Part shown: in pieces, positions 1 to 8,260 of the stretch
How positions within the stretch are numbered: the stretch's first letter is position 1
How the letters are laid out: every line of letters starts with the position of its first letter
Assembly: GCF_002149015.1 (NCBI RefSeq)
Contig: NZ_NGFO01000007.1
Coordinates: 62,001 to 126,000, forward strand
DNA length: 64,000 bases
Source: Gordonia lacunae
Lineage (GTDB): Bacteria > Actinomycetota > Actinomycetes > Mycobacteriales > Mycobacteriaceae
Direction of reading: 5' to 3'
Translations under genes and position numbers: made by a program
Notes under the pieces: generated by a model
What the model was told of the DNA's origin: nothing
Seen by the model: the letters and a program-made list of their open reading frames with translations, nothing else
The model's database searches: none

Positions 1-293
1 GACTCGACGAGTCCGCCGACGATCTCGTCGAAGTAGTCGCCGACGACGAGCGTCATGGGAACGATCACGGGGGAACCGCTCGATCGTTCAGCGTCCAGGA
101 GGGTGTGGGTGACACCCGTTCGCCACTGCGGTAGATCCTGGAAGTCGTCGCGTCGAGCGGGCGGCAGCATCTTGTGCATGGCGAACCCCAGGAGTTCGGG
201 ATCTGCGACATGCGCGGCCGGCAGCCGGCGGTGGAGTTCGTGAGCGGTCTGTGTCTTGCCGACGCCGAAGGCGCCGTTGATCCAGATCAGCAT
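1..293 (-). CDS. P-loop ATPase/kinase-like protein (3' end outside window)
   Basis: The minus strand is open from an ATG at 293 to the window edge, giving about 97 residues. The protein starts MLIWINGAFGVGKTQTAHEL, a Walker A loop (GAFGVGKT) within the first 15 residues. This is typical of small AAA or TmrB-like nucleoside-triphosphate-binding proteins that often phosphorylate or sequester small molecules. The remaining visible sequence contains no substrate-defining motif. The C-terminal part, including any Walker B or lid, lies left of the window. Family assignment is reasonable; the substrate is unknown. Confidence 0.75.
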   Translation of the reverse strand, partial: MLIWINGAFGVGKTQTAHELHRRLPAAHVADPELLGFAMHKMLPPARRDDFQDLPQWRTGVTHTLLDAERSSGSPVIVPMTLVVGDYFDEIVGGLVE

Positions 294-365
294 GTGTCGA
301 GGCTACCCACGGCGGGGCCGTCTGCCGGTCGCGGCGACGGGCAGGGCCGGCGTCGGCCGCCGGGG

Positions 366-899
366 TCAGGAGTCGTGCCGTCGGTCCTTCTTGGTCTGGC
401 GGCGCGCGCCGGCCGCGATGGTCGACGCCTCATACTTCTTGCGGCCTGGCGAGTCGCGGGTGTCGTCGGCACGATCTCGTCCCGACGAGGCGACCTTGCC
501 CTCGCCGTTGCTCTTGTCCTTGCGTGCCTTGCCGCCGTCCGCGGATGGTGCCGGGTTCTCGGTGCGTGCGCGTGCCAGTCGCTCGGCCTTCAGCTCCAGG
601 GCGGCGTCGCGGGACACCCGGACCAATCGCCGACTCACCCGGCTCAGGGCGTCCTCGAACACCTCCGCTTTGGCGGCGTTCCGGACATTCGCTTTCTTGG
701 CGCTCCCGCGCCCGCCTTTGGCCTTGACCTTCTCGGCTCCAGCTCGTCGGTACAGGGTGACATGTTTGTTCCGAGCGCGCCGGATGCGGGAATGGAGGTC
801 GAGCAAGTCGTCCTCGTCGAGCCCGGCCATCTGCGACTTCTTGGTCTCCCGAACGAGAAGATAGTCGCTCTCGGACAGAGAATTCAGAGTCTTCTTCAT
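366..899 (-). CDS. Conserved hypothetical protein with basic low-complexity C-terminus
   Basis: This 177-aa protein is not assigned to a named family. The first 55 residues look folded and helical (starting MKKTLNSLSESDYLLVRETK). The rest is rich in Lys, Arg, Ala and Ser, with many RxR and KK patches and a disordered tail ending in KKDRRHDS. That composition fits a nucleic-acid-associated or histone-like tail, but no DNA-binding fold can be seen, so this is only inference. An AGAGGA ribosome-binding site lies about 7 nt before the ATG. The next gene on the same strand (upstream, ending at 1004) is a secreted hydrolase with no evident link. Confidence 0.7.
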   Translation of the reverse strand: MKKTLNSLSESDYLLVRETKKSQMAGLDEDDLLDLHSRIRRARNKHVTLYRRAGAEKVKAKGGRGSAKKANVRNAAKAEVFEDALSRVSRRLVRVSRDAALELKAERLARARTENPAPSADGGKARKDKSNGEGKVASSGRDRADDTRDSPGRKKYEASTIAAGARRQTKKDRRHDS

Positions 900-1003
900 G
901 CCGGTCCTCTTTCACCACATCGTCCGGTTGGTGCACTGATGGTAGATGTCGACGTCCGTTTCGAGCTCGGTTTCCGCCTGATCCTCGCGAGACGGAGAGC
1001 GGT

Positions 1004-1843
1004 TCAGGTACCCGAAGGTGCGGGCGGCGCCCCCATCGGCCGGTCGTAGGCCTTCTCGACCTCCGGGCGAAGTCGGGCGTCCTCGGTCGCCTTGCGGGCA
1101 GCAGTGGTCCACATCTGCGTGACCATCGGCAGATAGTAGGTGGCCGGAGACCCGAGGATGTACGTGGCGTTGCCCTCGACGAAGGTCTTGTTGGCCGGGT
1201 CGTGGAGTCCGATCATGCTGTAGTCATTGTGCACGGGACGTCCTTCGCCCTGTCCACCAACAGAATTCGATGCGCTGTGGTTTCGACGAGCGGCGTCGGT
1301 CATCAGATCGCGGTTGGGTGCGTCGGCCCAGTAGTCGTATTGCCGCGCAACGATCTTGACGGTGTACCGGGTGTCGTCGGGAAAATTGTTTCCGCCATAG
1401 TCTGCTCGGCAGCCGCCTTGATTGGCGCATCCGTTGTATTTGGATTCGAGATCACCGGTGAGTACGAACATCACTGTTGCGGGATCGATGTCGCTCGTTG
1501 GCCCATAGGTGCGCAGCCAATCGTCTTGAACCTGCGCACCCTGACTGTGACCCACCACGATCTTCCGCCCCGGGATCTCGTGCAGCATCTCGTTGAGCTT
1601 GTCCCGCCCGCGGTGGGTGTTCGTCGCGCCGGGGAAGTTGTTGTAGGGCACCTTCACGACGCGATTCGGTGTTGCGAACAATTCGCCGCGCAGCCAATTC
1701 GTCGGCAGGGAACGGAACGCCGGGTCGAGTGTCAGGACGGTTGCGCCGCCCGGATCCGGGGCTGCACCGGCGACCGGTGACCACTGTCCGATCGCGGTCG
1801 CCAGTATGAGAACAAGAATGATCCGCAGATATCGCTTCGTCAT
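1004..1843 (-). CDS. Secreted PE-PPE-domain alpha/beta hydrolase (cutinase-like serine esterase)
   Basis: The 279-aa protein begins with a signal peptide (MTKRYLR then a hydrophobic run to about residue 22, with an AGAAP cleavage region near 26-29). The mature part carries a serine hydrolase nucleophile elbow GHSQG with Ser100, followed by an acidic FVLTGDLES segment and a late HNDY segment that can supply the Asp and His of the triad. This pattern matches the PE-PPE C-terminal domain of mycolata, whose characterised members are esterases or thioesterases acting at the cell surface. It lacks a PE or PPE N-terminus. A GAGGCGG ribosome site precedes the ATG. The substrate is not predictable from sequence. 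Confidence 0.85.
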   Translation of the reverse strand: MTKRYLRIILVLILATAIGQWSPVAGAAPDPGGATVLTLDPAFRSLPTNWLRGELFATPNRVVKVPYNNFPGATNTHRGRDKLNEMLHEIPGRKIVVGHSQGAQVQDDWLRTYGPTSDIDPATVMFVLTGDLESKYNGCANQGGCRADYGGNNFPDDTRYTVKIVARQYDYWADAPNRDLMTDAARRNHSASNSVGGQGEGRPVHNDYSMIGLHDPANKTFVEGNATYILGSPATYYLPMVTQMWTTAARKATEDARLRPEVEKAYDRPMGAPPAPSGT

Positions 1844-1980
1844 CGATTCGCCGCCTCACGGTCTCATCACTGTCTATCACAGGGATAAATGGCGGCAGGA
1901 CGATCAGGAATAGGGACGGCGGTCCGTATGTGAGCGAATCGCCGCAACGCGGATGACCGTGAACGGTCGACGACGAGCAG

Positions 1981-2841
1981 TCAGGTGATCGATGCGATCG
2001 CCCTGTCGGCGGCCGTCGGTGCGAGATAGTCGATGACGGGCAGCAGCGTACGTACGGCGGCCGGCGCCACCGAGGTCGGACGATGCGTGATCGCACGGAC
2101 GATCCACCGGCCGGCCTCCTCGACGGTGAGTGCCGGGGTGTTGTCGTACGCCGCTGTTGGCGCGATCATGTCGGTGCGAACGAGTGGGAAGTAGACGTTC
2201 GTGGCCCGAATCGGGCTGTGGGGATTCTCCGCGTTGAGGCTGCGGCCGAAGATGGCCAGTGCAGTCTTCGACGCGGCGTAGGCCGAGAACCTGGGAAAAG
2301 TGTTCGCCATGATTCCCCATGTACACACGTTGACGATGTGCCCCGACCGTCGGTCGACCATGTCCGGTAACAAGCCGAGCGACAGCTGAACGGGGGCGAG
2401 GTAGTTGAGACGCATGGTGCGCTGGTAGTCGTGGAGTCGGTCGGTGGAGTCGAGAATTGTCCGACGGATCGAATGGCCTGCGTTGTTGACCAACACATCG
2501 ACCGATTCACCGCGAAGTTCGTCGATCAACGCATCGGTCGCGGCCTCGTCGGAGAGGTCACAGAGTTTGTGGTCGCAACCGGTCTCGTCGGACAGTTCGA
2601 TCAGTTCCTGCCGGCGTCGTGCGACTGCTATCACGTGCGCGCCGCGGGCGGTCAGCTGCCGCACGGATTCCCGACCGATCCCTGCTGATGCGCCGGTCAC
2701 CACCACGGTCAGCCCTTGGACACTGCGTCCTTCACCGGCGATCGCCTCCGAGACCACGCGGGGTAGCAGGGTGCGGCGTTGCAGCGCCATGCCGACGCCC
2801 CTGCCGAGGGCTGCTTGCAACTCGGTGCCGAGCTTGCTCAT
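1981..2841 (-). CDS. Short-chain dehydrogenase/reductase (SDR)
   Basis: A 286-aa NAD(P)-dependent oxidoreductase. The nucleotide-binding motif TGASAGIG is at residues 49-56, after a 45-residue N-terminal extension. NNAGHS and the catalytic YAASK follow. Such N-terminally extended SDRs in mycolata often act on hydrophobic alcohols or ketones, but the substrate is unknown. The ATG at 2841 is chosen because AAAGGAG lies 8 nt upstream; a GTG 21 nt earlier has no such site. The gene is divergent from a TetR regulator, and an operator-like nested palindrome (2910-2942) lies between them, suggesting that the regulator controls it. Confidence 0.88.
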   Translation of the reverse strand: MSKLGTELQAALGRGVGMALQRRTLLPRVVSEAIAGEGRSVQGLTVVVTGASAGIGRESVRQLTARGAHVIAVARRRQELIELSDETGCDHKLCDLSDEAATDALIDELRGESVDVLVNNAGHSIRRTILDSTDRLHDYQRTMRLNYLAPVQLSLGLLPDMVDRRSGHIVNVCTWGIMANTFPRFSAYAASKTALAIFGRSLNAENPHSPIRATNVYFPLVRTDMIAPTAAYDNTPALTVEEAGRWIVRAITHRPTSVAPAAVRTLLPVIDYLAPTAADRAIASIT

Positions 2842-2909
2842 CGGGTTTTCTCCTTTGATCACGGGGCCGAACCGCCGTCGCGCACCCGTGCCGAGGACGT
2901 GACAGCGGC

Positions 2910-2942
2910 GTTGACTCTACGGTAAATTACCTTTGAGTCAAC
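2910..2942. promoter_or_regulatory. Nested inverted repeat, likely TetR operator
   Basis: Outer arms GTTGACTC (2910-2917) and GAGTCAAC (2935-2942) are perfectly complementary. Centred inside is a second palindrome, GGTAAATTACC (2921-2931). The element lies between the divergent SDR (start 2841) and TetR (start 2986) genes, where an autoregulated operator would be expected. The outer half-site TTGACT recurs at 14663, 20559 and 21640. Confidence 0.6.
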
Positions 2943-2985
2943 GGGTGCGCGGTAGCTCACCGTGACGCCACGGGAGGAGAGGTGG

Positions 2986-3588
2986 ATGACGCTCGCGGGA
3001 ACCAAAGGCGTGCCACGCGCGGAGCGGGAACAGCAGATCATCGATGTCGCGACGGCTGAATTCGCCGAACGTGGCTACGCGAACGCCTCGTTGGTCGAGA
3101 TCGCCGCGGCGGCCGGTATCTCGAAGCCGTTGATCTACACCTACTTCGGGTCTCGCGACGGTCTGCACGCGGCATGCGTTCAGCGGGCGGGAGAGCAACT
3201 CGTCGCGGCAGTGACCGCAGCGCAACAGGTGCAGGGGACCCCGCAGCGGGCGTTGGCGACGTTGACGGCGATTGTCGAGGCACTCGACGGCGGCACCGAG
3301 AAATGGCGGGTGCTCTACGATTTCACCCCGCCCAAACCGAGCGCCGCGTATGACAGAACGCGCCACTACCAGCAAGCGCTCAACGCACTGGGTTCGGAAG
3401 GGGTGGCCGAGGTCCTGTCGGAACGTTCCGGTCCGATGTCGGCAGAGTCCCATTCGTTGTTGCTCGCGTGCTGGTTCAGCGTCGTCTCCGCGGTGATCGA
3501 CTGGTGGACGGAGCATCCCGACCTGACCGCCGCCGAGATCACCCATCACTGCCACCAATTGGTCACGGCGATCCAGAACCCGGTCTGA
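2986..3588 (+). CDS. TetR family transcriptional regulator
   Basis: A 200-aa regulator with an N-terminal helix-turn-helix (segment ASLVEIAAAAGISKP followed by LIYTYFGSRDG), the classic TetR DNA-binding domain. The C-terminal ligand-binding half shows no family-specific signature. The ATG at 2986 is preferred over a GTG at 2962 because GGGAGGAGAGG lies directly upstream at proper spacing. It is divergent from the SDR gene and probably represses it and itself through the palindrome at 2910-2942. The ligand is unknown. Confidence 0.88.
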   Translation: MTLAGTKGVPRAEREQQIIDVATAEFAERGYANASLVEIAAAAGISKPLIYTYFGSRDGLHAACVQRAGEQLVAAVTAAQQVQGTPQRALATLTAIVEALDGGTEKWRVLYDFTPPKPSAAYDRTRHYQQALNALGSEGVAEVLSERSGPMSAESHSLLLACWFSVVSAVIDWWTEHPDLTAAEITHHCHQLVTAIQNPV

Positions 3589-3728
3589 AGTCTGACGCAG
3601 GGTAGGAGTCATGGTGAGCACCGGCGCGGTTGTCGGGCCAGGGGGAGGCGACCACCTGTTCTGCCGTGGGATTTGCCGCGTATGCCGCGAAACGCTCGTC
3701 GAGTTGACGCGTTCGGGATCATGGAGTC

Positions 3729-4616
3729 ATGGAAAACCGATACGAGGCCTGGCCCGCTCTACCAGTGGAATCGTGGATCGACACCAGGGACACGGTGCAG
3801 TTGTGGACCCAGATCGTCGGCAAGACGCGTCTCGCTCTCGGTCCCGAGGTCAATCACTGGTGGGGGGTTCCGCTCTACGTCGACGCGCGTGGACTCACCA
3901 CGTCGCTGATGGCCGTCGGAACTCGCGGTCTGGAGATCCGCTTCGATTTTCTGAACCACGAGTTGATCTTCCTGGTGACCGACGGCAGCTCTCGTCGGAT
4001 GGCGCTCGAGCCGCGGACAGTGGCCGACTTCTACGCCGAATACACCGGCCACCTCACCGACCTCGGCTTCCACATCGACCTCGTCGGGACCCCTGTCGAG
4101 CTGCCTGACGCCACGCCGTTCGCCGAGGACACCGCTCATTCGTCGTACGACGCATCAGCGATGACGAGGTTCTGGTGGTCGCTGGTGAGCGCTCAGCGGG
4201 TGCTGTCGAGGTTCCGTGGCGAGTTCAGGGGTAAGTCGTCGCCTGTCCATTTCTTCTGGGGCGCTTTCGATTTGGCGGTCACCCGGTTCTCGGGTCGGAG
4301 CGCACCCCAGCATCCCGGCGGGGTTCCGAACTGTCCCGACTGGGTCATGCACGAGGCCTATAGCGACGAGGTGTCGAGCGCAGGATACTGGCCGGGAGGC
4401 GCCGAGGAAGGTGCCTTCTACGCCTACGCGTATCCGCATCCCGAGGGTTACGACACCCATCCTGCGGTGGAGGCCCCGGCTCACTGGGATGCCGCGCTGG
4501 GAGAGTATGTCCTGCCGTACCACCTCGTTCGCCAAGCGCCGGATCCGGACGCCGTGGTACTGAAGTTCCTTCGCCAAACCCACCAGGCCGCCGCGGAGAC
4601 CGCCGGCTGGGAGTGA
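3729..4616 (+). CDS. DUF5996 family protein
   Basis: A 295-aa protein rich in Trp, Tyr and Phe, starting MENRYEAWPALPVESW and containing HWWGVPLYVDARGL and a VHFFWGAFDLAVTRFSGR segment, all typical of DUF5996. No enzymatic function is established for this family. There is no signal peptide or membrane segment, so it is probably cytoplasmic. It stands alone between a TetR gene and a convergent SRPBCC gene. Confidence 0.85.
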   Translation: MENRYEAWPALPVESWIDTRDTVQLWTQIVGKTRLALGPEVNHWWGVPLYVDARGLTTSLMAVGTRGLEIRFDFLNHELIFLVTDGSSRRMALEPRTVADFYAEYTGHLTDLGFHIDLVGTPVELPDATPFAEDTAHSSYDASAMTRFWWSLVSAQRVLSRFRGEFRGKSSPVHFFWGAFDLAVTRFSGRSAPQHPGGVPNCPDWVMHEAYSDEVSSAGYWPGGAEEGAFYAYAYPHPEGYDTHPAVEAPAHWDAALGEYVLPYHLVRQAPDPDAVVLKFLRQTHQAAAETAGWE

Positions 4617-4678
4617 GCGCGAACGGTCGGGCACGTGCTCGCATCCGAGCGTCGTGACCGAGATCTGACGACGGCCGG

Positions 4679-5119
4679 TTACTCGCCCAGCAGCGAGTCC
4701 AGCGTCTCGAACGCCGCACGCCATCCGGCGGCGGCGTACTCGTACTGCTCGTCCGTGAGATTCCCACCCGTCTGGCTGAATCGAACCTCGGTGCCGGCGT
4801 CGACGGCGAGGAAGTCAGCGGTGAGGCGTTCACGCTCGTCGCCGGGTTCGTCGGTCATCGTCAGGACGAGCCGGTTCGGTCGCTGAACCTCGATGTACTC
4901 GCCGCGCCAGTGGAATTCGGGCACTTCGTCGCCGACGATCATCGTCGCGGTCCAGGTACCTCCGGGACGGGCATCGAGCGTGACCGAGTCGGTGGGCACT
5001 TCGTTCGCGCTGCCTCCGAACCAGGTCGCGAAGAGCGCTGGTGTCGTCCACGCGTCGAAGACGGCGTCGGGAGAAGCGCCGAAGGTGTGTGTGAGGGTCG
5101 CTCCGGTGCTGTCGGTCAT
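4679..5119 (-). CDS. SRPBCC / AHSA1-type START-like protein
   Basis: A 146-aa protein of the activator-of-Hsp90 (AHSA1) branch of the SRPBCC superfamily. The N-terminal LTHTFGASPDAVFDAWTTPA and the later YIEVQRPNRLVLTM and RFSQTGGNLTDEQYEYAAAGW segments are characteristic. These proteins form a hydrophobic cavity and bind small ligands; many actinobacterial copies accompany ArsR regulators, but none is seen here. The start at 5119 (MTDSTGATL) follows an AAGGCAGG site; an in-frame ATG 36 nt upstream is a weaker alternative. Its cellular role is not known. Confidence 0.82.
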   Translation of the reverse strand: MTDSTGATLTHTFGASPDAVFDAWTTPALFATWFGGSANEVPTDSVTLDARPGGTWTATMIVGDEVPEFHWRGEYIEVQRPNRLVLTMTDEPGDERERLTADFLAVDAGTEVRFSQTGGNLTDEQYEYAAAGWRAAFETLDSLLGE

Positions 5120-5271
5120 GGGTACCTGCCTTCTGGTCGTCGACGTCCGGGACATCGATGCCTCGGTGCGAACACTGTCGTCCGCACCGAGGCAGACCCT
5201 CAGGATGGTCAGAACTCATCGGCAGCGGGTGCGCAAGCCGTCGCGCCTTTAGAGCGCTGTCGAGCCCTTTC

Positions 5272-5751
5272 TCAGTGTCGAGCCAGGGAGGGCTCGGGCG
5301 ACTCCGGTACGGGGCGAGAGTCAGTCGAATTCGTGGGTGCCGCCCGGTCGCGTCGACGTTCGAGAACAGACTGGACAGTCAGCTTTCCGGGCCCGAGGAC
5401 GACCAGGATCAAGAGCGCCCAGCAGAAGAGCGCCGAGGACTCGCCGTCGTTCTGAATCGGCAACAGACCATCACCCTGGTGCTTCCAGAAGTAGGCCACC
5501 GCCATGCTTCCCGCGCTGACGAAGGCGGCAACCCGGGTTCCCGTACCGGTCATGATCAGCAATCCGCCGACCACCTGGATCGCGGCGGCCCACCAGGATG
5601 GCCACGCGCCGAACTCTGCCATCGCGCCACCGTACGGTTCGATCGGCCACGCCCACAACGTCGTTGTCCCATGGCAGAAGAAGAGAAAACCGATGACCAC
5701 GCGGTAGACGCCGATCACCCACGGGCAAGCAGTCTCTGTTAAGGCAAGCAT
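5272..5751 (-). CDS. DoxX family membrane protein
   Basis: A 159-aa protein with four predicted hydrophobic segments (roughly residues 13-30, 51-72, 75-90 and 105-125) and the GFLFFCHGTTTLW motif near the N-terminus typical of the DoxX family. In mycobacteria DoxX takes part in a membrane oxidoreductase complex with SodA and a thiol protein; whether this copy does so is unknown. The tail is hydrophilic and proline-rich. The ATG lies inside an inverted repeat resembling an iron box (5739-5758), so translation or transcription may be metal-regulated. Confidence 0.82.
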   Translation of the reverse strand: MLALTETACPWVIGVYRVVIGFLFFCHGTTTLWAWPIEPYGGAMAEFGAWPSWWAAAIQVVGGLLIMTGTGTRVAAFVSAGSMAVAYFWKHQGDGLLPIQNDGESSALFCWALLILVVLGPGKLTVQSVLERRRDRAAPTNSTDSRPVPESPEPSLARH

Positions 5752-5758
5752 TGCCTAA
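5739..5758. promoter_or_regulatory. Inverted repeat over the doxX-like start, iron-box-like
   Basis: The sequence TTAAGGCAAGCATTGCCTAA spans the DoxX start codon (CAT at 5749-5751). Arms AAGGCAA and TTGCCTAA are nearly perfectly complementary. Spacing and composition resemble DtxR/IdeR-type boxes (TTAGGTTAGGCTAACCTAA) but match them only partly. The regulator identity is inference. Confidence 0.4.
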
Positions 5759-5890
5759 CTATTGCACGGACGTGCCTGATTCCGACCGATGTAGCGATCC
5801 ACATCACAGCGGGTTCCTGTCCGTACGTCCGTGCAAGAATCAAACCGGTGAGTCGGGTGAGACGCTGGACGTGGTGCGCCGAACCAGCCG

Positions 5891-6406
5891 TTACTCTCCG
5901 ATATCGGGGTTGTCCTGTGGTAGCACTTCGGCGAGGTACCCAGCTGGTGCGACGACATGGGATGTGCGACTGCGGGTCCACACTGCACGACCTCCGACCG
6001 AGCGCATATCCATGGGCGGCCCGCCTTCGAAAGCCGGCCACAGGACCCACTGGTCGGCAATCAAATCGACTTGCACGCGCCCCGCTGCCCACACGATTGC
6101 TTGCGCCACGGTGCAGTCCGCGTCGGTGGGTTCGGTCGTCCACACCCATATCCTGTTGTTCGAGTCTCGTACGTCGAAGATCAATGCGCCGACGGTGTCG
6201 AGATAGACATTCCACACCGACGACGCGCAGTCCCACGAGTAGGACCGCGCACCGGTCTGCATGAACAGCAAGTCTCGTCGCACCGTCTCGATGGCTTGAC
6301 GCCATTGGGCGGCAGTGTGCCGGGGCCTCCGGTCACCGAGCCATCTGGCCAGCGAGTCCAGCGCGCACTGGGTCCGAACCAGTCCTCGAACCACTCGTTC
6401 CGCCAC
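5891..6406 (-). CDS. Hypothetical protein, Trp-rich
   Basis: A 171-aa soluble protein with no recognised domain. It has a regular amino-acid composition and many Trp residues, for example SYSWDCASSVWNVY and RIWVWTTEPTDADCT, consistent with a real folded protein. The GTG at 6406 is preceded by an AGGTGG ribosome-like site. It lies between the DoxX gene and a GerW-like gene on the same strand with moderate gaps, so co-transcription is possible but unproven. I do not recognise the family. Confidence 0.6.
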   Translation of the reverse strand: MAERVVRGLVRTQCALDSLARWLGDRRPRHTAAQWRQAIETVRRDLLFMQTGARSYSWDCASSVWNVYLDTVGALIFDVRDSNNRIWVWTTEPTDADCTVAQAIVWAAGRVQVDLIADQWVLWPAFEGGPPMDMRSVGGRAVWTRSRTSHVVAPAGYLAEVLPQDNPDIGE

Positions 6407-6478
6407 ACGTCCACCTGTCGCACGCTAACGACTTCGCTTCGCTCTCGCATCGCAATTCCCCGGCGAGTGAACGCGACA

Positions 6479-6832
6479 TCAGGAGGGGAGTCCGCTCCGT
6501 CCTCTTCTGCTGGATGCTGCTCCGGGTGAACGGCGACCGGGAAGGTGATCGTGCTCGATGGTCATCCGCGGCCAAGGTGGTTGCCGCAAGACCGCTGCTG
6601 ATCCCAGCGCCGCCGCGACGAGGCCGGTGATCACTCCGAGAAGGGCTACCCGGCCACTGTCGACGGCTGGGGTCCAGGTCGTTGTCCCGTCAGTCACCGT
6701 GTACGCGCCGATCGCCACCGGCCGGCCACGAAAACCGCTGCGTGACACCGGAATCATCGTCGTGTGCTCATCGATCGTGATCGGGTCGCCGAAGTACGTG
6801 CCGCGACCGGCGGCGGGTTCGCTGATCGACAT
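6479..6832 (-). CDS. GerW (YtfJ)-like protein with one membrane segment
   Basis: A 117-aa protein whose first 60 residues match the GerW/YtfJ pattern: YFGDPITIDEHTTMIPVSRSGF, then VAIGAYTVTDGTTTWTPAVD. In Bacillus the family is linked to spore germination, but it is widespread in non-sporulating actinobacteria with no known role. The usual central glycine-rich stretch is short here. A hydrophobic helix (about residues 62-82) follows, then a basic Ser/Arg tail. The start at 6832 is chosen because the similarity begins there; an in-frame upstream extension has no typical coding features. Confidence 0.65.
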   Translation of the reverse strand: MSISEPAAGRGTYFGDPITIDEHTTMIPVSRSGFRGRPVAIGAYTVTDGTTTWTPAVDSGRVALLGVITGLVAAALGSAAVLRQPPWPRMTIEHDHLPGRRSPGAASSRRGRSGLPS

Positions 6833-7108
6833 CGGGTTTCCTCGCGTTCGGTGAGAGTGATCTGCAGGGGACCAGTATCGATGGCCGAGACCTACCGCGC
6901 GCGCGATCCGGTCGAGCATGGGCCACATCGGCACAGAATCCAGCCTCGCCGCTCCCGATCGGCCGAGGGGCCTGGCGCGCGCCGTCTCGGTTTCCGGGGC
7001 GTGTCCGTTTCTGATCGCACGTCGACTCAGAGGTGTAGCCGATACACTCACCGCCAGCCGGCGCCTGATTCACGGCCGCCGAACGACGATGATCGTGGAG
7101 GCTGGCGT

Positions 7109-7945
7109 ATGGCGGAAACCGGTGGGCGACGGACGTGGGTGAAGGCTCTGGCGATTGTGGCCGGGGTATTGCTTGTCTATGTCGCGGTGCTGGCGGTGTA
7201 CGCCGCCGGCGATTCCGGCGACGATTCGGATACCCGGAAACCGGCGGCGAACGGCGTCCTGGTGTATGTCGACGTCGACGCAGTGAACGGTGGAGCCTTC
7301 GAAATCGGCGGTCACGTCACGGTCTATGCCGGCGGTGATCTGGTCGACGCGCGAGGAGACCTCACAGAGGATGTGACGATCGACGTCTCACCCATGACGT
7401 CGTCCACCGAACTCAAGTTCTCCGCGGGTACGCGGCCCGGCACCCTCCCGGTGACGTTGTACAGCGATGGTGACATCCGACTGTGGCCGTTCGACAGCTA
7501 CGTGTCGGATTCGGTCACCGTCCAGGCGTACGGCCCGGGCGACGCGGAGTTGCCGACCGAGGTCGCGGTCACCGATTCATTGATCGGCTGGCACGTCACA
7601 GCTGGAGACAGTGCTTACACCGGTGGGCAGGCGTTCACGATCACCTCGTCGAGGACAGCCGGATCCCTGACGTTCGATCTCGCGTTGTGCGTGATGTTGG
7701 TCGTCTTGCCCGTCTGCACTCTGTTCGTCTCGATTCAGACCGTTCGGCGCCGCAGAGCGTTTCAGCCTCCTATGGTCACCTGGTTCGCGGTGATGCTGTT
7801 CGCCGTGCTACCGCTGCGCAACATCTTCCCCGGTTCGCCCCCGTTCGGGTCGTGGGTCGACTACTCCGTGGTGCTCTGGGTTCTCGGCGGCCTCGTCGCG
7901 TCGCTCGTGTTTTATGTCATCGCGTGGTGGAAACAGGCACCGTGA
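7109..7945 (+). CDS. DUF4436 family membrane protein
   Basis: A 278-aa protein with one N-terminal membrane helix (about residues 10-30), a long beta-rich extracytoplasmic region, and three C-terminal helices (from FDLALCVMLVVLPV to the end). The segment PPMVTWFAVMLFAVLPLRN followed by FPGSPPFGSWVDYSV is characteristic of DUF4436. The ATG at 7109 has GGAGG 7 nt upstream; an upstream in-frame extension is rejected. The family has no assigned function. It probably sits in the plasma membrane with its beta domain outside. Confidence 0.85.
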   Translation: MAETGGRRTWVKALAIVAGVLLVYVAVLAVYAAGDSGDDSDTRKPAANGVLVYVDVDAVNGGAFEIGGHVTVYAGGDLVDARGDLTEDVTIDVSPMTSSTELKFSAGTRPGTLPVTLYSDGDIRLWPFDSYVSDSVTVQAYGPGDAELPTEVAVTDSLIGWHVTAGDSAYTGGQAFTITSSRTAGSLTFDLALCVMLVVLPVCTLFVSIQTVRRRRAFQPPMVTWFAVMLFAVLPLRNIFPGSPPFGSWVDYSVVLWVLGGLVASLVFYVIAWWKQAP

Positions 7946-8260
7946 AGCATGAACAGATCGGCGCACCGGGGCCGATGTCGATCTGATTGCGCCACCGGCG
8001 CCCGGCCAACTCCCGGCCGGACGCGCGCCGGCGGGCGGCTGACCGCCACCGGGACCGCCCGCACCAACAGATGTGGTTCCGGCAGAGGTTCGCGAGTTCA
8101 TACGGTGAACGGTATCGACGCACGCTGCTCCGTCCCTGGGAGAAGGCTGGGTGGTGGCGGGGATCCAGGGCGACCGCCTTCGTGGTCGACGGCTGTCACA
8201 TTCGCGCAGCCGTCGGTGTCTTGAGGTCGAGCACTTCGAGCATCGACGAAAGGTACGACC
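7946..8260. other. Intergenic region with no gene seen
   Basis: About 315 bases between the DUF4436 gene and the flavoprotein gene. It is very GC-rich around 7990-8060 with short complementary CCGG/GGCC-type stretches, but has no clear terminator with a T tract and no convincing short gene. It presumably holds the promoter of the flavoprotein-ECF41 pair, for which I cannot point to a clear sigma-A box. Confidence 0.5.
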
